This document shows positions 1 through 9,088 of a DNA stretch of 64,000 nucleotides, piece after piece (position 1 is the first letter of the stretch; the number at the start of each line of letters is the position of its first letter). A model generated the notes under the pieces. It was not told the origin of the DNA. It saw only the letters and a program-made list of their open reading frames with translations, and did no database searches. This DNA comes from Kitasatospora sp. NBC_00374 (lineage in GTDB: Bacteria; Actinomycetota; Actinomycetes; Streptomycetales; Streptomycetaceae), in NCBI RefSeq assembly GCF_041434935.1, contig NZ_CP107964.1:8477001-8541000 (forward strand), read 5' to 3'. The position numbers and the translations under genes are program-made.

Positions 1-97
1 GCTCTGCCGCCGACGAACGGCGCGAAGGGGACCGGGTCGAGGTCCGGCGGGCAAGCGCCCTCCACTGGTCGTTTACGGGCGTCGGTACCTCTCCGGG

Positions 98-281
98 TTG
101 TCCGGCCGTGAGGCTGTTTCCTGTCCACCGCCCAGTGCAAGGCCGGCCGCGAGCTCGGCTCCGCCAGTGCGATCGCCGACTCGAAGGAGGCGGTTGGCCC
201 TCACCCCTGCCGGACGTACCGCGCTGAGCCGGTACCTGGACGCATCGCGGCCGTCGTCGGCGACATCGAAGGTGCCTGAGT
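98..281 (+). pseudogene. Winged-helix regulator C-terminal fragment
   Basis: The reading frame ends in LTPAGRTALSRYLDA, the wing and last helix of MarR/PadR-like winged-helix regulators (LTPAGRxALxxYL). If one base is restored after the LDA codons, the frame continues AAVVGDIEGA and stops at about 281, as such proteins usually do. The N-terminal recognition helix region is not recognisable upstream, so this looks like a 5'-truncated, frameshifted remnant. The family assignment rests only on the short C-terminal motif. Confidence 0.35.
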
Positions 282-453
282 CGAGTTGGCCCGTCTGAGC
301 TCTGGGGTTGGCCCGCAGGGTAGCGGCCGTCCCTCCCGCCTGCTGAGTCTTCGTGCGGAGGCCGGGCAGACGGCAGCGCGGGCAGGCTGTGCCGCCCGTG
401 CGCGGAGACCCGTCGCTTCGCGATGTCACAGCGGTGCCGCGTCCGGCAGGCCG

Positions 454-738
454 CTACGAATGGGCCACGACCTCGCCGGCCGTGACCTGGGGAGGATTGG
501 GGAGCAGGGAGGCGAGGTGGTCCCGTACGAAGTCGGCCGCCCGGTGGTTCGATTCCTCGGCGCCGGCCCGGTCCTGGAAGACACTCGTCGAGACCATCAC
601 CCCGCCCCCGGCGTCGACCCAGTAGTAGGCCACGAAACCTGGGACCTGGCGGAGCAGCGTCACGAACCCGTCGTGCACGCGGCGTCCCGCCTCGGCCGGC
701 TCGGTCACCCCTTCGTACCGCCGAACCACCGCATACAT
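454..738 (-). CDS. Antibiotic biosynthesis monooxygenase (ABM)-like domain protein
   Basis: This 94-residue protein begins MYAVVRRYEGV. A strong GAGGAG ribosome site lies 8 bases before the ATG, which is why this start is preferred over the longer open frame. The pattern fits the small dimeric alpha+beta barrel fold of ABM-like proteins: an N-terminal beta strand, a helix with GFVTLLRQVPGFVAYYWVDAG, a second strand (VMVSTSVF) and a helix with AEESNHRAADFVRDHL. Catalytic residues are not conserved in this family, so the substrate is unknown; many members are heme- or quinone-acting or simply stress-induced. It stands alone between gene fragments. Confidence 0.7.
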   Translation of the reverse strand: MYAVVRRYEGVTEPAEAGRRVHDGFVTLLRQVPGFVAYYWVDAGGGVMVSTSVFQDRAGAEESNHRAADFVRDHLASLLPNPPQVTAGEVVAHS

Positions 739-1212
739 GGCTGATCTCCTCACTTGATCGCTGGGCCGTCTTCTGCGGAGACGGTGTACCCGTCGTGGGA
801 CGTGCGGCGTGCGCGACCTGCGCAAATCACCGGAAGGGGGACCCTCGGGGATCCGAACGGCGGTCTCCCGCCCGCTCCGGTGCCCGGGCCGGGCCGCCCG
901 TCTCGGTGATGGTGCTCGCCACCGGGATCGCCCTGGTGGCCCGAGTGCGCGACGGCCGCCCTGGCGAGCGAGGTGCAGCGACTGCGGCAGCAGTGCCCGC
1001 AGATCGCCCATGACCATCGCCCCGCGCCGCTAGTGCGCCTGTCGGATCGGCCGCTCCGGCCCGAACCAGCGGGGCCCGGGAGTCGTGGATCCGGCGCCGC
1101 ACGGCATCGCCGTCCCCGCACGCCTTCGCACGGTGTCCAGGCCACCGGGCAGCACCCTGTCAGCCATCACTACAGGCGCCTCAGCGCGGTGTGCCCGGGC
1201 CCGCGCCGGACG
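739..1212. other. Intergenic, no gene recognised
   Basis: About 470 bases separate the ABM-like gene start from the truncated MFS gene. Open frames exist on both strands, but none shows a family motif or a convincing ribosome site beyond the one for the ABM-like gene at 740-750. Confidence 0.5.
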
Positions 1213-1692
1213 TCACGGTGCCGGGTAGACCGCGAGCGTCACCATGAACAGCTTCTTCCGGCCGAAACGGTCGGTGAGCCAGCCGAAGAACAACGAACCG
1301 GTGCACGCCCCGGCCACGTACAGGGCCGCCGCGACGGTGGTGACCTGGGCGGTGCTGATGTCGATGCCGGACCGGGCCAGTCGCCCGGCAATGTTGCCGA
1401 CGATGGTCACTTCCAAGCCGTCCAGGATCCAGACGGTGCCCAGACCGATCACGATCCGCCAGTGCCAGCGCGACCAGGGCAGGCGGTCCAGTCTGGCGGG
1501 TACGTTGGTCCGGATCGGCTCGACCACCGCGGCGCCGGGTTCTGGCGGGCGAGGGTCGAGAGCGGACTGCTCGCTGCGGGGCAGAGATGTCCGGCCATCA
1601 AGGCCTCCCAGGGTCACGACCGGGCCGGTCCGCCCGGTACCGGCCAGACGTCTGCCCCGAGCAGGTCGAATCAGTCCTGGCGGTGACGGCAT
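1213..1692 (-). pseudogene. MFS transporter, N-terminal fragment
   Basis: The frame encodes the start of a major facilitator transporter: cytoplasmic PARLDRLPWSRWHWR, a first membrane segment (IVIGLGTVWILDGLEVTIVG), a second (TTVAAALYVAGACTGSLFFG), and the MFS loop 2-3 signature GWLTDRFGRKKLF. It then reads into VYPAP and stops, so only about two of twelve membrane segments remain. The true start is uncertain, because the first 50 residues of the frame look non-coding. This family (sugar-porter/MHS-like) exports or imports small molecules, but this copy cannot work. Confidence 0.75.
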
Positions 1693-1741
1693 CGGCTCGG
1701 AGGCCGACGATCTGCCGGGCCTTCAGCTGCCGGCGGCGCGG

Positions 1742-2686
1742 CTACGGATGCGGCGGGACCCGGTCCGAGGCGGAGCCCTGGGATCCGGGCACGGCCTCCC
1801 CCTGGTCGATGGGCGCGCGGTCGGTGAGGCCGGCTCGAAGGGCCTGGAAGCTGTGGGCGAGCAGGCGGGAGACGTGCATCTGGGAGATGCCGAGGCGGCG
1901 GCCGATCTCGGCCTGGGTGAGGTCCTCGGTGAAGCGCAGCGCGAGGATCCTACGCTCGCGTTCGGGCAGTGCGGCGATCAGCGGCTTCAGGGACTGCACG
2001 TTCTCCACCACGGCCAACGCCGGGTCGCAGTGGCCGAGCCGGCTCTCCAGGGTGCTGTCGGCGTCCCCGTCACCGGACGGGGCGTCGAGGGAGGTCGTGC
2101 TGCGGGCGTTGGTGGCCAGGAGTGCCTCGGCGACCTCGTCCTGTGACAGGTCGACGTGTGCGGCGATTTCTTCGCTGCTGGGGGTTCGGCCGAGGTCCTG
2201 CTCCAGTTCGTCGGCGCCTTTGGCGACGGCGAGCCGGGCCTCCTGGAGGCGTCTGGGGACGTGCACGGCCCAGGTGGTGTCGCGGAAGAACCGGCGGATC
2301 TCTCCGATGATGGTCGGGAGCGCGAAAGTGGTGAACTCCACGCCGCGACCCGGGTCGAAGCGGTCGATGGCCTTGATGAGGCCTACGGTGCCGGTCTGGA
2401 CGATGTCCTCCATCGGCTGGTGCGTGCCGCGGAACCGCCTCGCCGCGAACTTGACGAGGGAGAGGTTGAGCTCGATCAGGGTGCCGCGGACGTAGGAGTA
2501 GAGTTCGGTGCCCTGCTCGGCCTGTTGCAGCCGGAGCAGGAGGACCCTCGACAGCTCCCGGGCGTCGGCGGTGGTGGCGTTCAGGGGATCGGCGATCGCC
2601 GGCAGACCGTGTCGGTCAGGGGAGAAGCCGGATTCGGCGCGCGTTCCCGGTTCGACCTCCGGCGCCGCCGCGGACGGCACAGGCAT
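1742..2686 (-). CDS. SigB/SigF-type general stress RNA polymerase sigma factor
   Basis: This 314-residue sigma-70 group 3 factor contains region 2 (ELNLSLVKFAARRFRGTHQPMEDIVQTGTVGLIKAIDRFDP, split here by short linkers, then FTTFALPTIIGEIRRFFRDTTW), region 3 (PRRLQEAR and SSEEIAAHVDLSQDEV), and region 4 (LPERERRILALRF, then the TQAEIGRRLGISQMHVSRLL helix-turn-helix). The order and motifs match the Bacillus SigB/SigF and Streptomyces SigB/F/G/H group, which direct stress and sporulation genes and are held by RsbW-type anti-sigma proteins. A candidate AAGGGA ribosome site precedes the ATG. A divergent RsbW-like protein begins 216 bases away. Which paralogue it is cannot be settled from sequence alone. 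Confidence 0.92.
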   Translation of the reverse strand: MPVPSAAAPEVEPGTRAESGFSPDRHGLPAIADPLNATTADARELSRVLLLRLQQAEQGTELYSYVRGTLIELNLSLVKFAARRFRGTHQPMEDIVQTGTVGLIKAIDRFDPGRGVEFTTFALPTIIGEIRRFFRDTTWAVHVPRRLQEARLAVAKGADELEQDLGRTPSSEEIAAHVDLSQDEVAEALLATNARSTTSLDAPSGDGDADSTLESRLGHCDPALAVVENVQSLKPLIAALPERERRILALRFTEDLTQAEIGRRLGISQMHVSRLLAHSFQALRAGLTDRAPIDQGEAVPGSQGSASDRVPPHP

Positions 2687-2901
2687 TGATCATCCCTTCC
2701 TGGGCGGGCCCCGAAACCGCGCCTACCCGGACGCGGCCCGTCGAAACCTTCAGGACGCGCCGCGAGACCCCCTCCGATCCGACTTTGTCGCTGCCCTATT
2801 TCCGGTCGGCCATGGGGCGTAAAGCCGTGGGCTTCGGGCAGGCGCCTGACAGGGCCTTCGAGGTGCGAGCGGAGCTGAGGGCCGCGGACACGAGGTGACC
2901 G

Positions 2902-3342
2902 ATGAGTGACAGGACGTTCCTGGGAACCGGCGGTGTGGAACGCCGGCAGGGGCGGTTGTGCCGTCTCGACCTCTCCGCCGCGGCCCACCCGGTGACCACC
3001 GCCCGTGAGTGGGCGAGGAGCGTCCTCTCACGATGGCAGATCGGTTCGCCGCTCGACGAGGACGTGGTGCTCGTCGTCTCCGAGCTCGTCGCGAACGCGA
3101 TGATGCACGCCGGCGCGGTGCGCGAGCTGCACCTGCTGTGGCTCGACCGTCGGACCGTACGCATCGAGGTCACCGACACCAGCCGGACAGCCCCGTCGCC
3201 CATGCAGCCGCGCCGGGGGCGGCCCGGCGGTCACGGACTCGTGATCGTCCGGACACTGTGCCGTTCCTGGGGGACCGTACCGCGCGCGGCGGGCAAGACC
3301 GTGTGGGCCGAGCTCGTCGGGTCGTGGCAGCCCGGGGCGTGA
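2902..3342 (+). CDS. RsbW-like ATP-binding protein (HATPase_c_2)
   Basis: This 146-residue protein has a GHKL ATPase fold like anti-sigma kinase RsbW and SpoIIAB. It carries an N box (VSELVANAMMHA), a G1-like segment (EVTDTSRTAPSP) and a G2 box (GGHGLVIVRTL). Such proteins bind sigma factors or phosphorylate STAS antagonists; Streptomyces has dozens, and many are orphans. It is divergent from the SigB-like gene, which makes that sigma factor a plausible partner (inference). The N box is standard and the D-x-G part of G1 is altered to DTS, common in Streptomyces orphan members. The stop codon lies in a hairpin shared with the convergent small gene. Confidence 0.85.
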   Translation: MSDRTFLGTGGVERRQGRLCRLDLSAAAHPVTTAREWARSVLSRWQIGSPLDEDVVLVVSELVANAMMHAGAVRELHLLWLDRRTVRIEVTDTSRTAPSPMQPRRGRPGGHGLVIVRTLCRSWGTVPRAAGKTVWAELVGSWQPGA

Positions 3343-3362
3343 CGGACGGACCGTCACACCCC
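3334..3362. terminator. Bidirectional terminator hairpin
   Basis: Arms GGGG-c-GTGACGG and CCGTCAC-a-CCCC pair with one mismatch around a 5-base loop. The hairpin overlaps the stop codon of the RsbW-like gene and lies 23 bases past the end of the convergent small membrane gene, so it can serve both. No U-run follows, as is usual in Streptomyces. Confidence 0.65.
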
Positions 3363-3384
3363 GGGCAGCCGGCTACCAGCGGTA

Positions 3385-3537
3385 TCAGCGGGTACGACCG
3401 CCACCGGCACCACGGGCCACGAAGCCCACCAGCCACAGCACCAGCACGGCGAGCGCAACCCACCACAGGACGTGCAGGGCGAATCCGGCGCCGAACAGCA
3501 CCAGGGCGAGAAGAAGCACCAGCAACAGGGGAATCAT
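3385..3537 (-). CDS. Small hydrophobic membrane protein (DUF5670-like)
   Basis: The 50-residue product has two hydrophobic segments (IPLLLVLLLALVLFGAGFAL and WWVALAVLVLWLVGFV) and a basic tail. The start is fixed by GGAGGTG seven bases before the ATG; the longer frame has no such site. Short proteins of this kind are common in Streptomyces and in stress regulons, but their function is unknown. Confidence 0.8.
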   Translation of the reverse strand: MIPLLLVLLLALVLFGAGFALHVLWWVALAVLVLWLVGFVARGAGGGRTR

Positions 3538-3597
3538 GGTGAACACCTCCGGACCAACGCGCCTGCCCCGATTTCCGGCGGCCAAGCGGAGAACACG

Positions 3598-3744
3598 TCA
3601 GCCGGTGGCCGCGAGCGACTGGTGTGCGGCCGCGAACGCGGCCTCGGCGGTGAGTCCGAACTCGTGTAGAGGCGCTGGAAGTTGGCCGACGCGCCGTAGT
3701 GGTCGAGGCCGACGATCCGGCCCCGGGCGCCGACCAGCTCACCA
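3598..3744 (-). pseudogene. Transketolase C-terminal remnant
   Basis: Reading the minus strand gives ELVGARGRIVGLDHYGASAN, then FQRLYT, and after one restored base EFGLTAEAAFAAAHQSLAATG and a stop. This is the C-terminal end of transketolase (typical: GLDHFGASAxxxxLYxEFGxTxExVxxAA). A single missing base breaks the frame at about 3664. Nothing of the thiamine-diphosphate or pyrimidine domains is present nearby. A transketolase N-terminal fragment lies on the same strand at 54200-54556. Confidence 0.7.
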
Positions 3745-3769
3745 GTTCACCCGTCACGCCTGTGCACCT

Positions 3770-4370
3770 GGTGGTCTGCATGGGTTTGATCGCCGAGACC
3801 CTCCCGGACGTCGACAACAACCGCATCGCACTCCTCGGTATCAGCATGGGCGGCATCCTCGCCCCCAGGGCCGCCGCGTTCGAGCACCGCCTGGCCGCGC
3901 TGATCGCCGTCGACGGCCTCTACGACCTCGGCCAGACCTCCGTCCGCAACATCCCCGGCACCCGCGAGGAGGCCGAGCGGCTCCTGCGCGCACAGTCCGC
4001 TCCCGAACTCGACGCCGCGCTCGAACAGATCATGGCCAAGGACCCGATCGCCCGCTGGGCGATCAACCACGGCATGTACGTCATGGGCGTCGACACCCCC
4101 CGGGCCTTCAACGCCTCCTACCTCGACTACACCCTGGCCGGCGGCATCGCCGAACGGATCCAGTGCCCCACCCTGGTCTGCGACGCCGAAGAGGACATGT
4201 TCTTCAAGGGCCAGCCCGAACAGCTTTACGACCACCTCACCTGCCCCAAGACCCTGATGGTGCTCACCGCCGAGGAAGGCGCCGGCGCCCACTGCCACCC
4301 CGGCGCCATGCGCCTGACCCAGGCCCGCATCTACGGCTGGCTCGACGACACCCTCAAGGCGACCGCCTGA
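3770..4370 (+). pseudogene. Alpha/beta hydrolase (dienelactone-hydrolase/FrsA-like), 5'-truncated
   Basis: The frame encodes about 200 residues of an alpha/beta hydrolase: a nucleophile elbow GISMGG, an acid-loop region (CPTLVCDAEEDMFFKGQ) and a catalytic-histidine region (GAGAHCHPGAMRL). The N-terminal strands, oxyanion loop and any lid of a full-length enzyme are missing, and the frame upstream belongs to the transketolase remnant on the other strand. An ATG at 3780 or an upstream GTG could still allow translation, but the core sheet would be incomplete. The family includes FrsA-like and 2,6-dihydroxypseudooxynicotine-hydrolase-like enzymes. Confidence 0.65.
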
Positions 4371-4521
4371 GGAGCTGACGACCCGACACCGCGACGGGGC
4401 CCCCGTCCGCGGACCATCCGCCGAGCGTCGTTCCCGCCGAGGCACACCGCGCGGTGGAAGCCGGAAGGCCGCCACCAGGTGACGGCCTTCCAATGAGCGA
4501 CTCTGAAGCTTCTATAGATCG

Positions 4522-5568
4522 TCAAGCTGTAGGAGACAGGCCGGGTGTGCCGCTGATTGCGCTGGTGAGGTGGTGGTAGACCTCGCGCGCGACGAAGCGC
4601 TTGAGGCACCTGAAGATGTTCTTCGTCTTGAGTCCTTCGAGGGTGCGTCGTGCCACGTAGTCGCGAGTGCGCGGGTCATGCCGCATGCGGACCAGCACGA
4701 TCGTGTGCAGCGCACGGTTCGCCTGGCGGTCTCCGCCACGGTTGAGCCGGTGACGGTCAGTGCGTCCAGAAGAGGCCGGGACGGGTGCGGCGGCGCACAG
4801 GTGGGCGAAGGAAGCCTCGGATGCGAGCCTGTCCGGGTTGTCGCCGGCCGTGACCAGCAGCTGCCCGGTGGTCTCGGTTCCGACGCCCGTCAGCGCGAGA
4901 AGGCCGGGCGCGGCGCGGGTGATCAGCACGCGCAGGTCGGCATCCGCGTCTGCTATCTCCTCGCTCAAGTGCCGGTAGCGCCTGGCCAGGCGCTTGAGGG
5001 CCAGTCTGACGGCTGCGACCGGGGTGGCCAGATCGGTGCCTGGACGGCTTACGGCCAGCCGCCGGACCAGCTCGGTTGTGGTCAGTGAGCGCAGTGCTTC
5101 GCGGACCTCAGCGGGCGCGGTGATGATCAGTGATTTCATCTGGTTGACGGTCTGGGTCCGGGCTTTGACGGCGCTGGCGCGTACGACACGCAGCCCGCGG
5201 ATTGCCTCGACCGCACCGTCGCGGTGCTTCGGCGTGCCGGTGGCGCGGCCGGCGAGTACCGCAGTGGCGGCGGCGTAGGCGTCGATGGAGTCCGATTTCC
5301 CTGCCGCTCGGCGAGCTCGACGGTCGGGTCGGTCCACCTCGATGACGGCGATCTGGTTGGCTCGGAGGTAGCGGCCGAGTTCGGCGCCGAAGGAGCCGGT
5401 GCCCTCCATGCCCACGATCAGCACTCGGCCGTGGGACTGCAGCCATTCCAGCAGGTCTCGGTAGCCCGCAGGCGTAGTGGGGAAGGCCTCGGTGGCCAGG
5501 TGCCGGCCGATGGTGTCGATGACGGCGGCCTGGTGGACGTCGGTGTGGGTGTCGATCCCGCCGATCAC
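4522..5568 (-). pseudogene. IS110-family transposase with lost left end (copy A)
   Basis: The 348-residue frame reads from GTG at 5568. It has the RuvC-like DEDD start (GGIDTHTDVHQAAVID), KSDSIDAYAAATAVLAG, and the C-terminal transposase_20 domain with AAPVPASSGRTDRHRLNRGGDRQANRAL, which carries the catalytic serine region of IS110 enzymes. The coding region seems complete. Directly upstream, however, instead of the long left end that normally encodes the IS110 guide (bridge) RNA, there is a second truncated transposase facing away. The element is therefore probably immobile on its own. Confidence 0.85.
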
Positions 5569-5589
5569 CTCGATGGGCTGTCGATCCGC

Positions 5590-6397
5590 CCGGCGTCGCC
5601 GCGGCAAGACCGACGCCGTCGACGCCGAGTCCGCCGCCCGGGCCGCGCTGTCGGGCACCGCACGGGCGTTGCCGAAGAGTGGCGACGGGCAGGTGGAGGT
5701 GCTGCGCATGCTCCGGCTGGCGAAGAACTCCGCGGTCAAGGCCCGCACCCAGGCGCTCAACCAGCTCAAGGCCGTGCTGATTAACGCCCCATGCGCCCTC
5801 CGCGAGGCTCTGGAACCGCTCTCGACGGCGGTACTCGTCCGGCGTTGCGCGGAGCTGACCGACCCCTGCGACGGTAACCCGGCAGCTGACACGGCAGTCT
5901 TCACACTTCGGCTGCTCGCACAACGCGTCTTGCGGCTTCGGCAGGAGGTCGCCGAGCTCGGGCGGCGCATGACCGCAGCGGTCCAGGCCAGCGCGCCGAG
6001 CCTGCTGGAGCGGTTCGGGATCGGCCCGGACAGTGCTGCGGCCCTGCTGATCACTGCCGGCGACAACCCTGAGCGACTGAGCAGTGAGGCATCCTTCGCC
6101 GCGCTGTGCGGCGCCAGTCCTGTCGAGAAGTCCTCGGGAAAGACCCGGCGCCGTCGACTCAACCGGGGAGGGGACCGACAGGCCAACGCCGCGCTGCACC
6201 GAATCGTGGTCACCCGTATGCGCCAGGACGAGCGCACCCGCTCCTACCTGGAGCGACGTACCGCCGAGGGACGAGGAAAGCGCGAGATTATGCGCTGCCT
6301 GAAGCGCTACGTGGCCCGCGAGGTCTACGCGCTGATACGCACCGACATGATCATATGCCACCAGCGCCCTGATGACCCATCAACCCTCAGTGGACGT
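5590..6397 (+). pseudogene. IS110-family transposase, 5'-truncated (copy B)
   Basis: From RGKTDAVDAESAARAAL onward this is a second IS110 transposase, related to but distinct from copy A. It keeps the DxxD part of the RuvC fold, the coiled-coil linker (LRLLAQRVLRLRQEVAELGRRM) and the transposase_20 domain (CGASPVEKSSGKTRRRRLNRGGDRQANAAL). The first 80-100 residues, with the first catalytic aspartate, are gone. The 3' end is interrupted by the IS5-family element that starts at 6390, whose terminal repeat supplies the stop codon. Confidence 0.85.
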
Positions 6398-6795
6398 TAA
6401 GTCCGTTTCTGGTAGCGGCCGCGTCCGGGTTGGGTGAGGAAGCCTTGGCGAGTGAGGCGTCCGAGGCGGCTGCGGGTGATGTTGACGGACGCCTCGTCGG
6501 TGGGCATGCCGAGGAGTTCGTGCAGCTCGCGTGCCCGGAATGCGTGGGCGGGGTGCTGGTTGAAGGCGTTCACGATGGCCTGGTAGGTGGTGTTCGTCTC
6601 GGGCGGTTCGGATTCGGTTCCTGCCGGCGTGACCTCCATGATGATCTTTCGGGTGGTGGCCAGGTCCGTGAGCCGCGCTTCGGTCTGGGTCAGATCGGCG
6701 GCGAGCTCTTCGATCCGGGCGCGTAGTTCTGCGGCCCGGGCGGTGGCCTCGTCCTGCCGGCTCTGGAGGTCTGCCAGGAGTTCGGCGACGTTCAC
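6397..6795 (-). CDS. IS5-element accessory protein: coiled coil plus winged helix
   Basis: GTG at 6795 overlaps the transposase stop (GTGA), so translation is probably coupled. The 132-residue product begins with a heptad-rich helix (about residues 3-50: LLADLQSRQDEATARAAEL, then RARIEELAADLTQTEARL), followed by a region (about 75-130) resembling a winged helix: AIVNAFNQHPAHAFRARELHE and SRLGRLTRQGFLTQPGRGRY. The end of the gene lies within the terminal repeat. It is not a transposase domain. A role as a DNA-binding helper or regulator of transposition is inference; no characterised homologue is recalled. Confidence 0.7.
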   Translation of the reverse strand: MNVAELLADLQSRQDEATARAAELRARIEELAADLTQTEARLTDLATTRKIIMEVTPAGTESEPPETNTTYQAIVNAFNQHPAHAFRARELHELLGMPTDEASVNITRSRLGRLTRQGFLTQPGRGRYQKRT

Positions 6796-7646
6796 GCCGC
6801 CAGTCCGAGGGTGTCGCGCCAGGCCGGGGCCGGTGTGGTGAGGCGGCGGGTCATGTTCGCGGTGGAGGCCCAGTAGACGCGTGAGGCGGAGTTGTCGGGC
6901 CGGTGGTCGTACTCGCGGGCGAGGCGCCGATGCAGCATCAAGGTGCCGTTCGTCTGCTCCACCACCCACCGTTTCGGCTGCGGGACGAAACCCTTGCCCT
7001 GGTCGGCCGGGTTGCGGCGGACGACCTCGACGTCGATATCCAGCAAAGCGCCGTGGATGACGACCTCGTCCTTGAAGCCCTGGTCCACCAGAGCCTTCTC
7101 CAGACGCATCCCGCACCGCTCGGCGACCTGGTCGAGCAGGGCGGTGCCGGCGGCGTTGTCGTGGGCGGAGGCGGCCAGGACGACAACGCCGATGATCAGC
7201 CCCAGGACGTCCACGGCCAGTCCCCGCTTGCGCCCCGACACCTTCTTGTTCGCGTCCAGCCCCGTCGTGGTCTTCGGGACGCCGGCGGCCGCCCGGACGG
7301 ACTGGGTGTCGATGATCACGAGGGACGGGTCCTCTAATCGGCGGGCTCGCTCCCTCACCTGGCAGCGCAGGAGTTCCTGGATCCGCTGGTCGAGCCCGTC
7401 CTGGCGCCACAGGCCGAAGTAGTAGAACACCGCCGACCAGGACGGCAGGTCATGGGGCAGGTAGCGCCACTGACAGCCCGTCCGGTTCTGGTAGAAGATC
7501 GCGTTCACGATCTCCCGCAGATCGCAGGACCCCGGATCCCCGGTAGCCGACCGCGCCACCCGGTCCTGCTTCCAGGCCGTGATCATCGGCTCGATCAACG
7601 CCCACTGCTCGTCCGATAAGTCGCTCGGATACGCCCGTCTGTCCAT
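6792..7646 (-). CDS. IS5-family DDE transposase
   Basis: The 284-residue enzyme starts MDRRAYPSDLSDEQWALIEP, the DUF4096 N-terminal domain of IS5-type transposases, and continues with NAIFYQNRTGCQWRYLPHDL. The DDE domain follows: VIIDTQSVRAA (first D), DVLGLIIGVVVLAASAHDN (second D), and RWVVEQTNGTLMLHRRLAREYD with the catalytic glutamate in the Y/W-E-x5-HRR context. Length and motifs are complete and both element ends are intact, so it may be active. Confidence 0.92.
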   Translation of the reverse strand: MDRRAYPSDLSDEQWALIEPMITAWKQDRVARSATGDPGSCDLREIVNAIFYQNRTGCQWRYLPHDLPSWSAVFYYFGLWRQDGLDQRIQELLRCQVRERARRLEDPSLVIIDTQSVRAAAGVPKTTTGLDANKKVSGRKRGLAVDVLGLIIGVVVLAASAHDNAAGTALLDQVAERCGMRLEKALVDQGFKDEVVIHGALLDIDVEVVRRNPADQGKGFVPQPKRWVVEQTNGTLMLHRRLAREYDHRPDNSASRVYWASTANMTRRLTTPAPAWRDTLGLAA

Positions 7647-7751
7647 GCGCCGCAGAACATCACCCGAACCCCGGCTGGCACGCCAGTACGGTCGACGTTC
7701 ACACGAACGAGCGATCACGAACCGAAAGAAAAGGGACTTAACGTCCACTCA

Positions 7752-8209
7752 CGACCGCGGCTTGACGAACATACGGGCATCAAGCACAAATGCCACGGCC
7801 TGCTCGTGATCGCGCTCACCGACGACAAGGGCCGCTTGGTGTGGGTCTCCGCGGTCCGGCCGGGACGCACCTCGGAGATCACCGCCTGCCGTCACGACAA
7901 ACTCACCGCCCATCTGCGCGCGGCCGGCCTCGGTGCGATCGCCGACCTGGGCTTTGTCGGCCTCGATGACAGCGGCCCCGATGCCGACCCGGCGGTGATC
8001 ACCGGCTACAAGGCCGCCCGTAACCGGCCCCTGACTTGGGGTCAGAAGCTGTCCAACAAGGCGCTGGCCGCGGTCCGGGCGCCGGTCGAGCACGGCTTCG
8101 CGCACTTGAAGAACTGGCGCGTCCTCGGCAAGGTCCGTACCGACCCGAAGTGGGCGACCGTGCTGTGCGGGCCCTGCTGGTCCTGACGAACCGCGAAGTC
8201 GCCCGCTGA
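7752..8209 (+). pseudogene. DDE transposase remnant (IS5/DDE_Tnp_4-like)
   Basis: Starting at GIKHKCHGLLVIALTDDKGRLVW (split: GIKHKCHG, LLVIALTDDK) the frame matches the later part of a DDE_Tnp_4-type transposase, through AVRAPVEHGFAHLKNWRVLG. A one-base shift near 8163 then moves the ending VRALLVLTNREVAR into another frame, stopping at 8207-8209. The N-terminal helix-turn-helix and first catalytic aspartate are absent. The IS5 element lies at its 5' edge. Confidence 0.75.
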
Positions 8210-8316
8210 CCGACGATCTACGCCGAAGTCATACGCCCACGACCAGCCCGAGCACGCCGACATCGACGCACACCAGAGCCATGACCTGCAACTTCACGAT
8301 GCACACCGCTCAATGA

Positions 8317-8785
8317 TCACGCGGGGGCTGTGCCCGTTCTGCTGACACCCCTCGTCGCGGCCACCCTCCGCACCTGCTGCCGGTCGGTCTTACTGACTTC
8401 GGCTTGTCGGGGTGATGTTGAGGCCTCGAGGGTCAGGCCGGTGCCGGTTATGAAGCCGTCCAGGGTGTCGAGCCGGTACTGCAGGCGTTTGAGCCGGTTG
8501 TGTACGAGTACCTCGAGTCGGTCGAGGGCGACCACGGCAAGGTTGGCAGGCTGCGCTTGACGTGTGCCCAGACCCACTCCACCGGGTTCAGGTCGGGCGA
8601 GTAGACGGGAAGCAGGACCACCATCAGCCAGGCACGCTGGGCGACCAGCTCGCGCATGGCGTGGGAGACGTGGGTGTTCAGGCGGTCCCAGACCAGCACG
8701 ATGGATGCCTTGACCAGCTGGTGGCCGCCGTCGATCAGCGCGATGAAGTCCCGCTCGCCCGCCGCGTTGGTCTGCTCGACGGCCG
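8317..8785 (-). pseudogene. IS630-family transposase C-terminal remnant
   Basis: The minus strand reads EQTNAAGERDFIALIDGG, IVLVWDRLNTHVSHAMREL (the IS630 D-x-L/N-x-H motif) and LPVYSPDLNPVEWVWAHVKRS (the YSPxLNPxExxW third catalytic motif). One missing base after KRSL moves the remainder (NLAVVALDRLEVLVHNRLKR) into another frame. The first catalytic aspartate and the N-terminal HTH are missing, so the element is dead. Confidence 0.8.
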
Positions 8786-9088
8786 TGAGTCATGAGCGCG
8801 GCCGTGCTGACCGACGCAGCACCTCGCGGACCTCGAGTCCCGCGAGGTGCTGCCGCGCCCGTGAGAGCACATCTGACGGATCATCGGACCCCCGCCGACC
8901 AGCGGGGGTCTGGCCCCGTCGAATGGCTTCGCACACTGGAGTTTCCGTGAAGGTTCTGCCGTGGCCATGTCATTTCCCCTTGGTGGGCTGTCAGGATTTT
9001 CCCAGCCGCCCCGCAGAGTTCCCGCTCTCGGTGCGCCCCGCCCCACTGGCAGCTCCGTGCGCCTAACCCCACTGTGCGAAGGAGTCCC
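8786..9088. other. Upstream region of M4 peptidase, no gene recognised
   Basis: About 300 bases between the IS630 remnant and the metallopeptidase start. No coding family is seen. A GAAGGAG ribosome site at 9078-9084 belongs to the peptidase; no convincing promoter boxes were identified. Confidence 0.4.

Larger units (their letters stand above)
6390..7748. mobile_element. Complete IS5-family insertion sequence
   Basis: A 15-base perfect terminal inverted repeat, GTGGACGTTAAGTCC, lies at 6390-6404 and as its complement at 7734-7748. The flanks repeat TCA (6387-6389 and 7749-7751), a 3-base target duplication of TNA type, as known for some IS5 subgroups. The element is 1359 bases and carries a transposase and a second downstream gene on the minus strand. 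It sits inside IS110 copy B and next to an older transposase remnant, so it is the youngest of the stacked elements here. Confidence 0.85.

Noticed and set aside
454..1017. Longer 187-residue frame including the ABM-like gene
   Set aside because: The domain starts at MYAVVRR with a strong ribosome site; the extra 93 residues look like high-GC noise.
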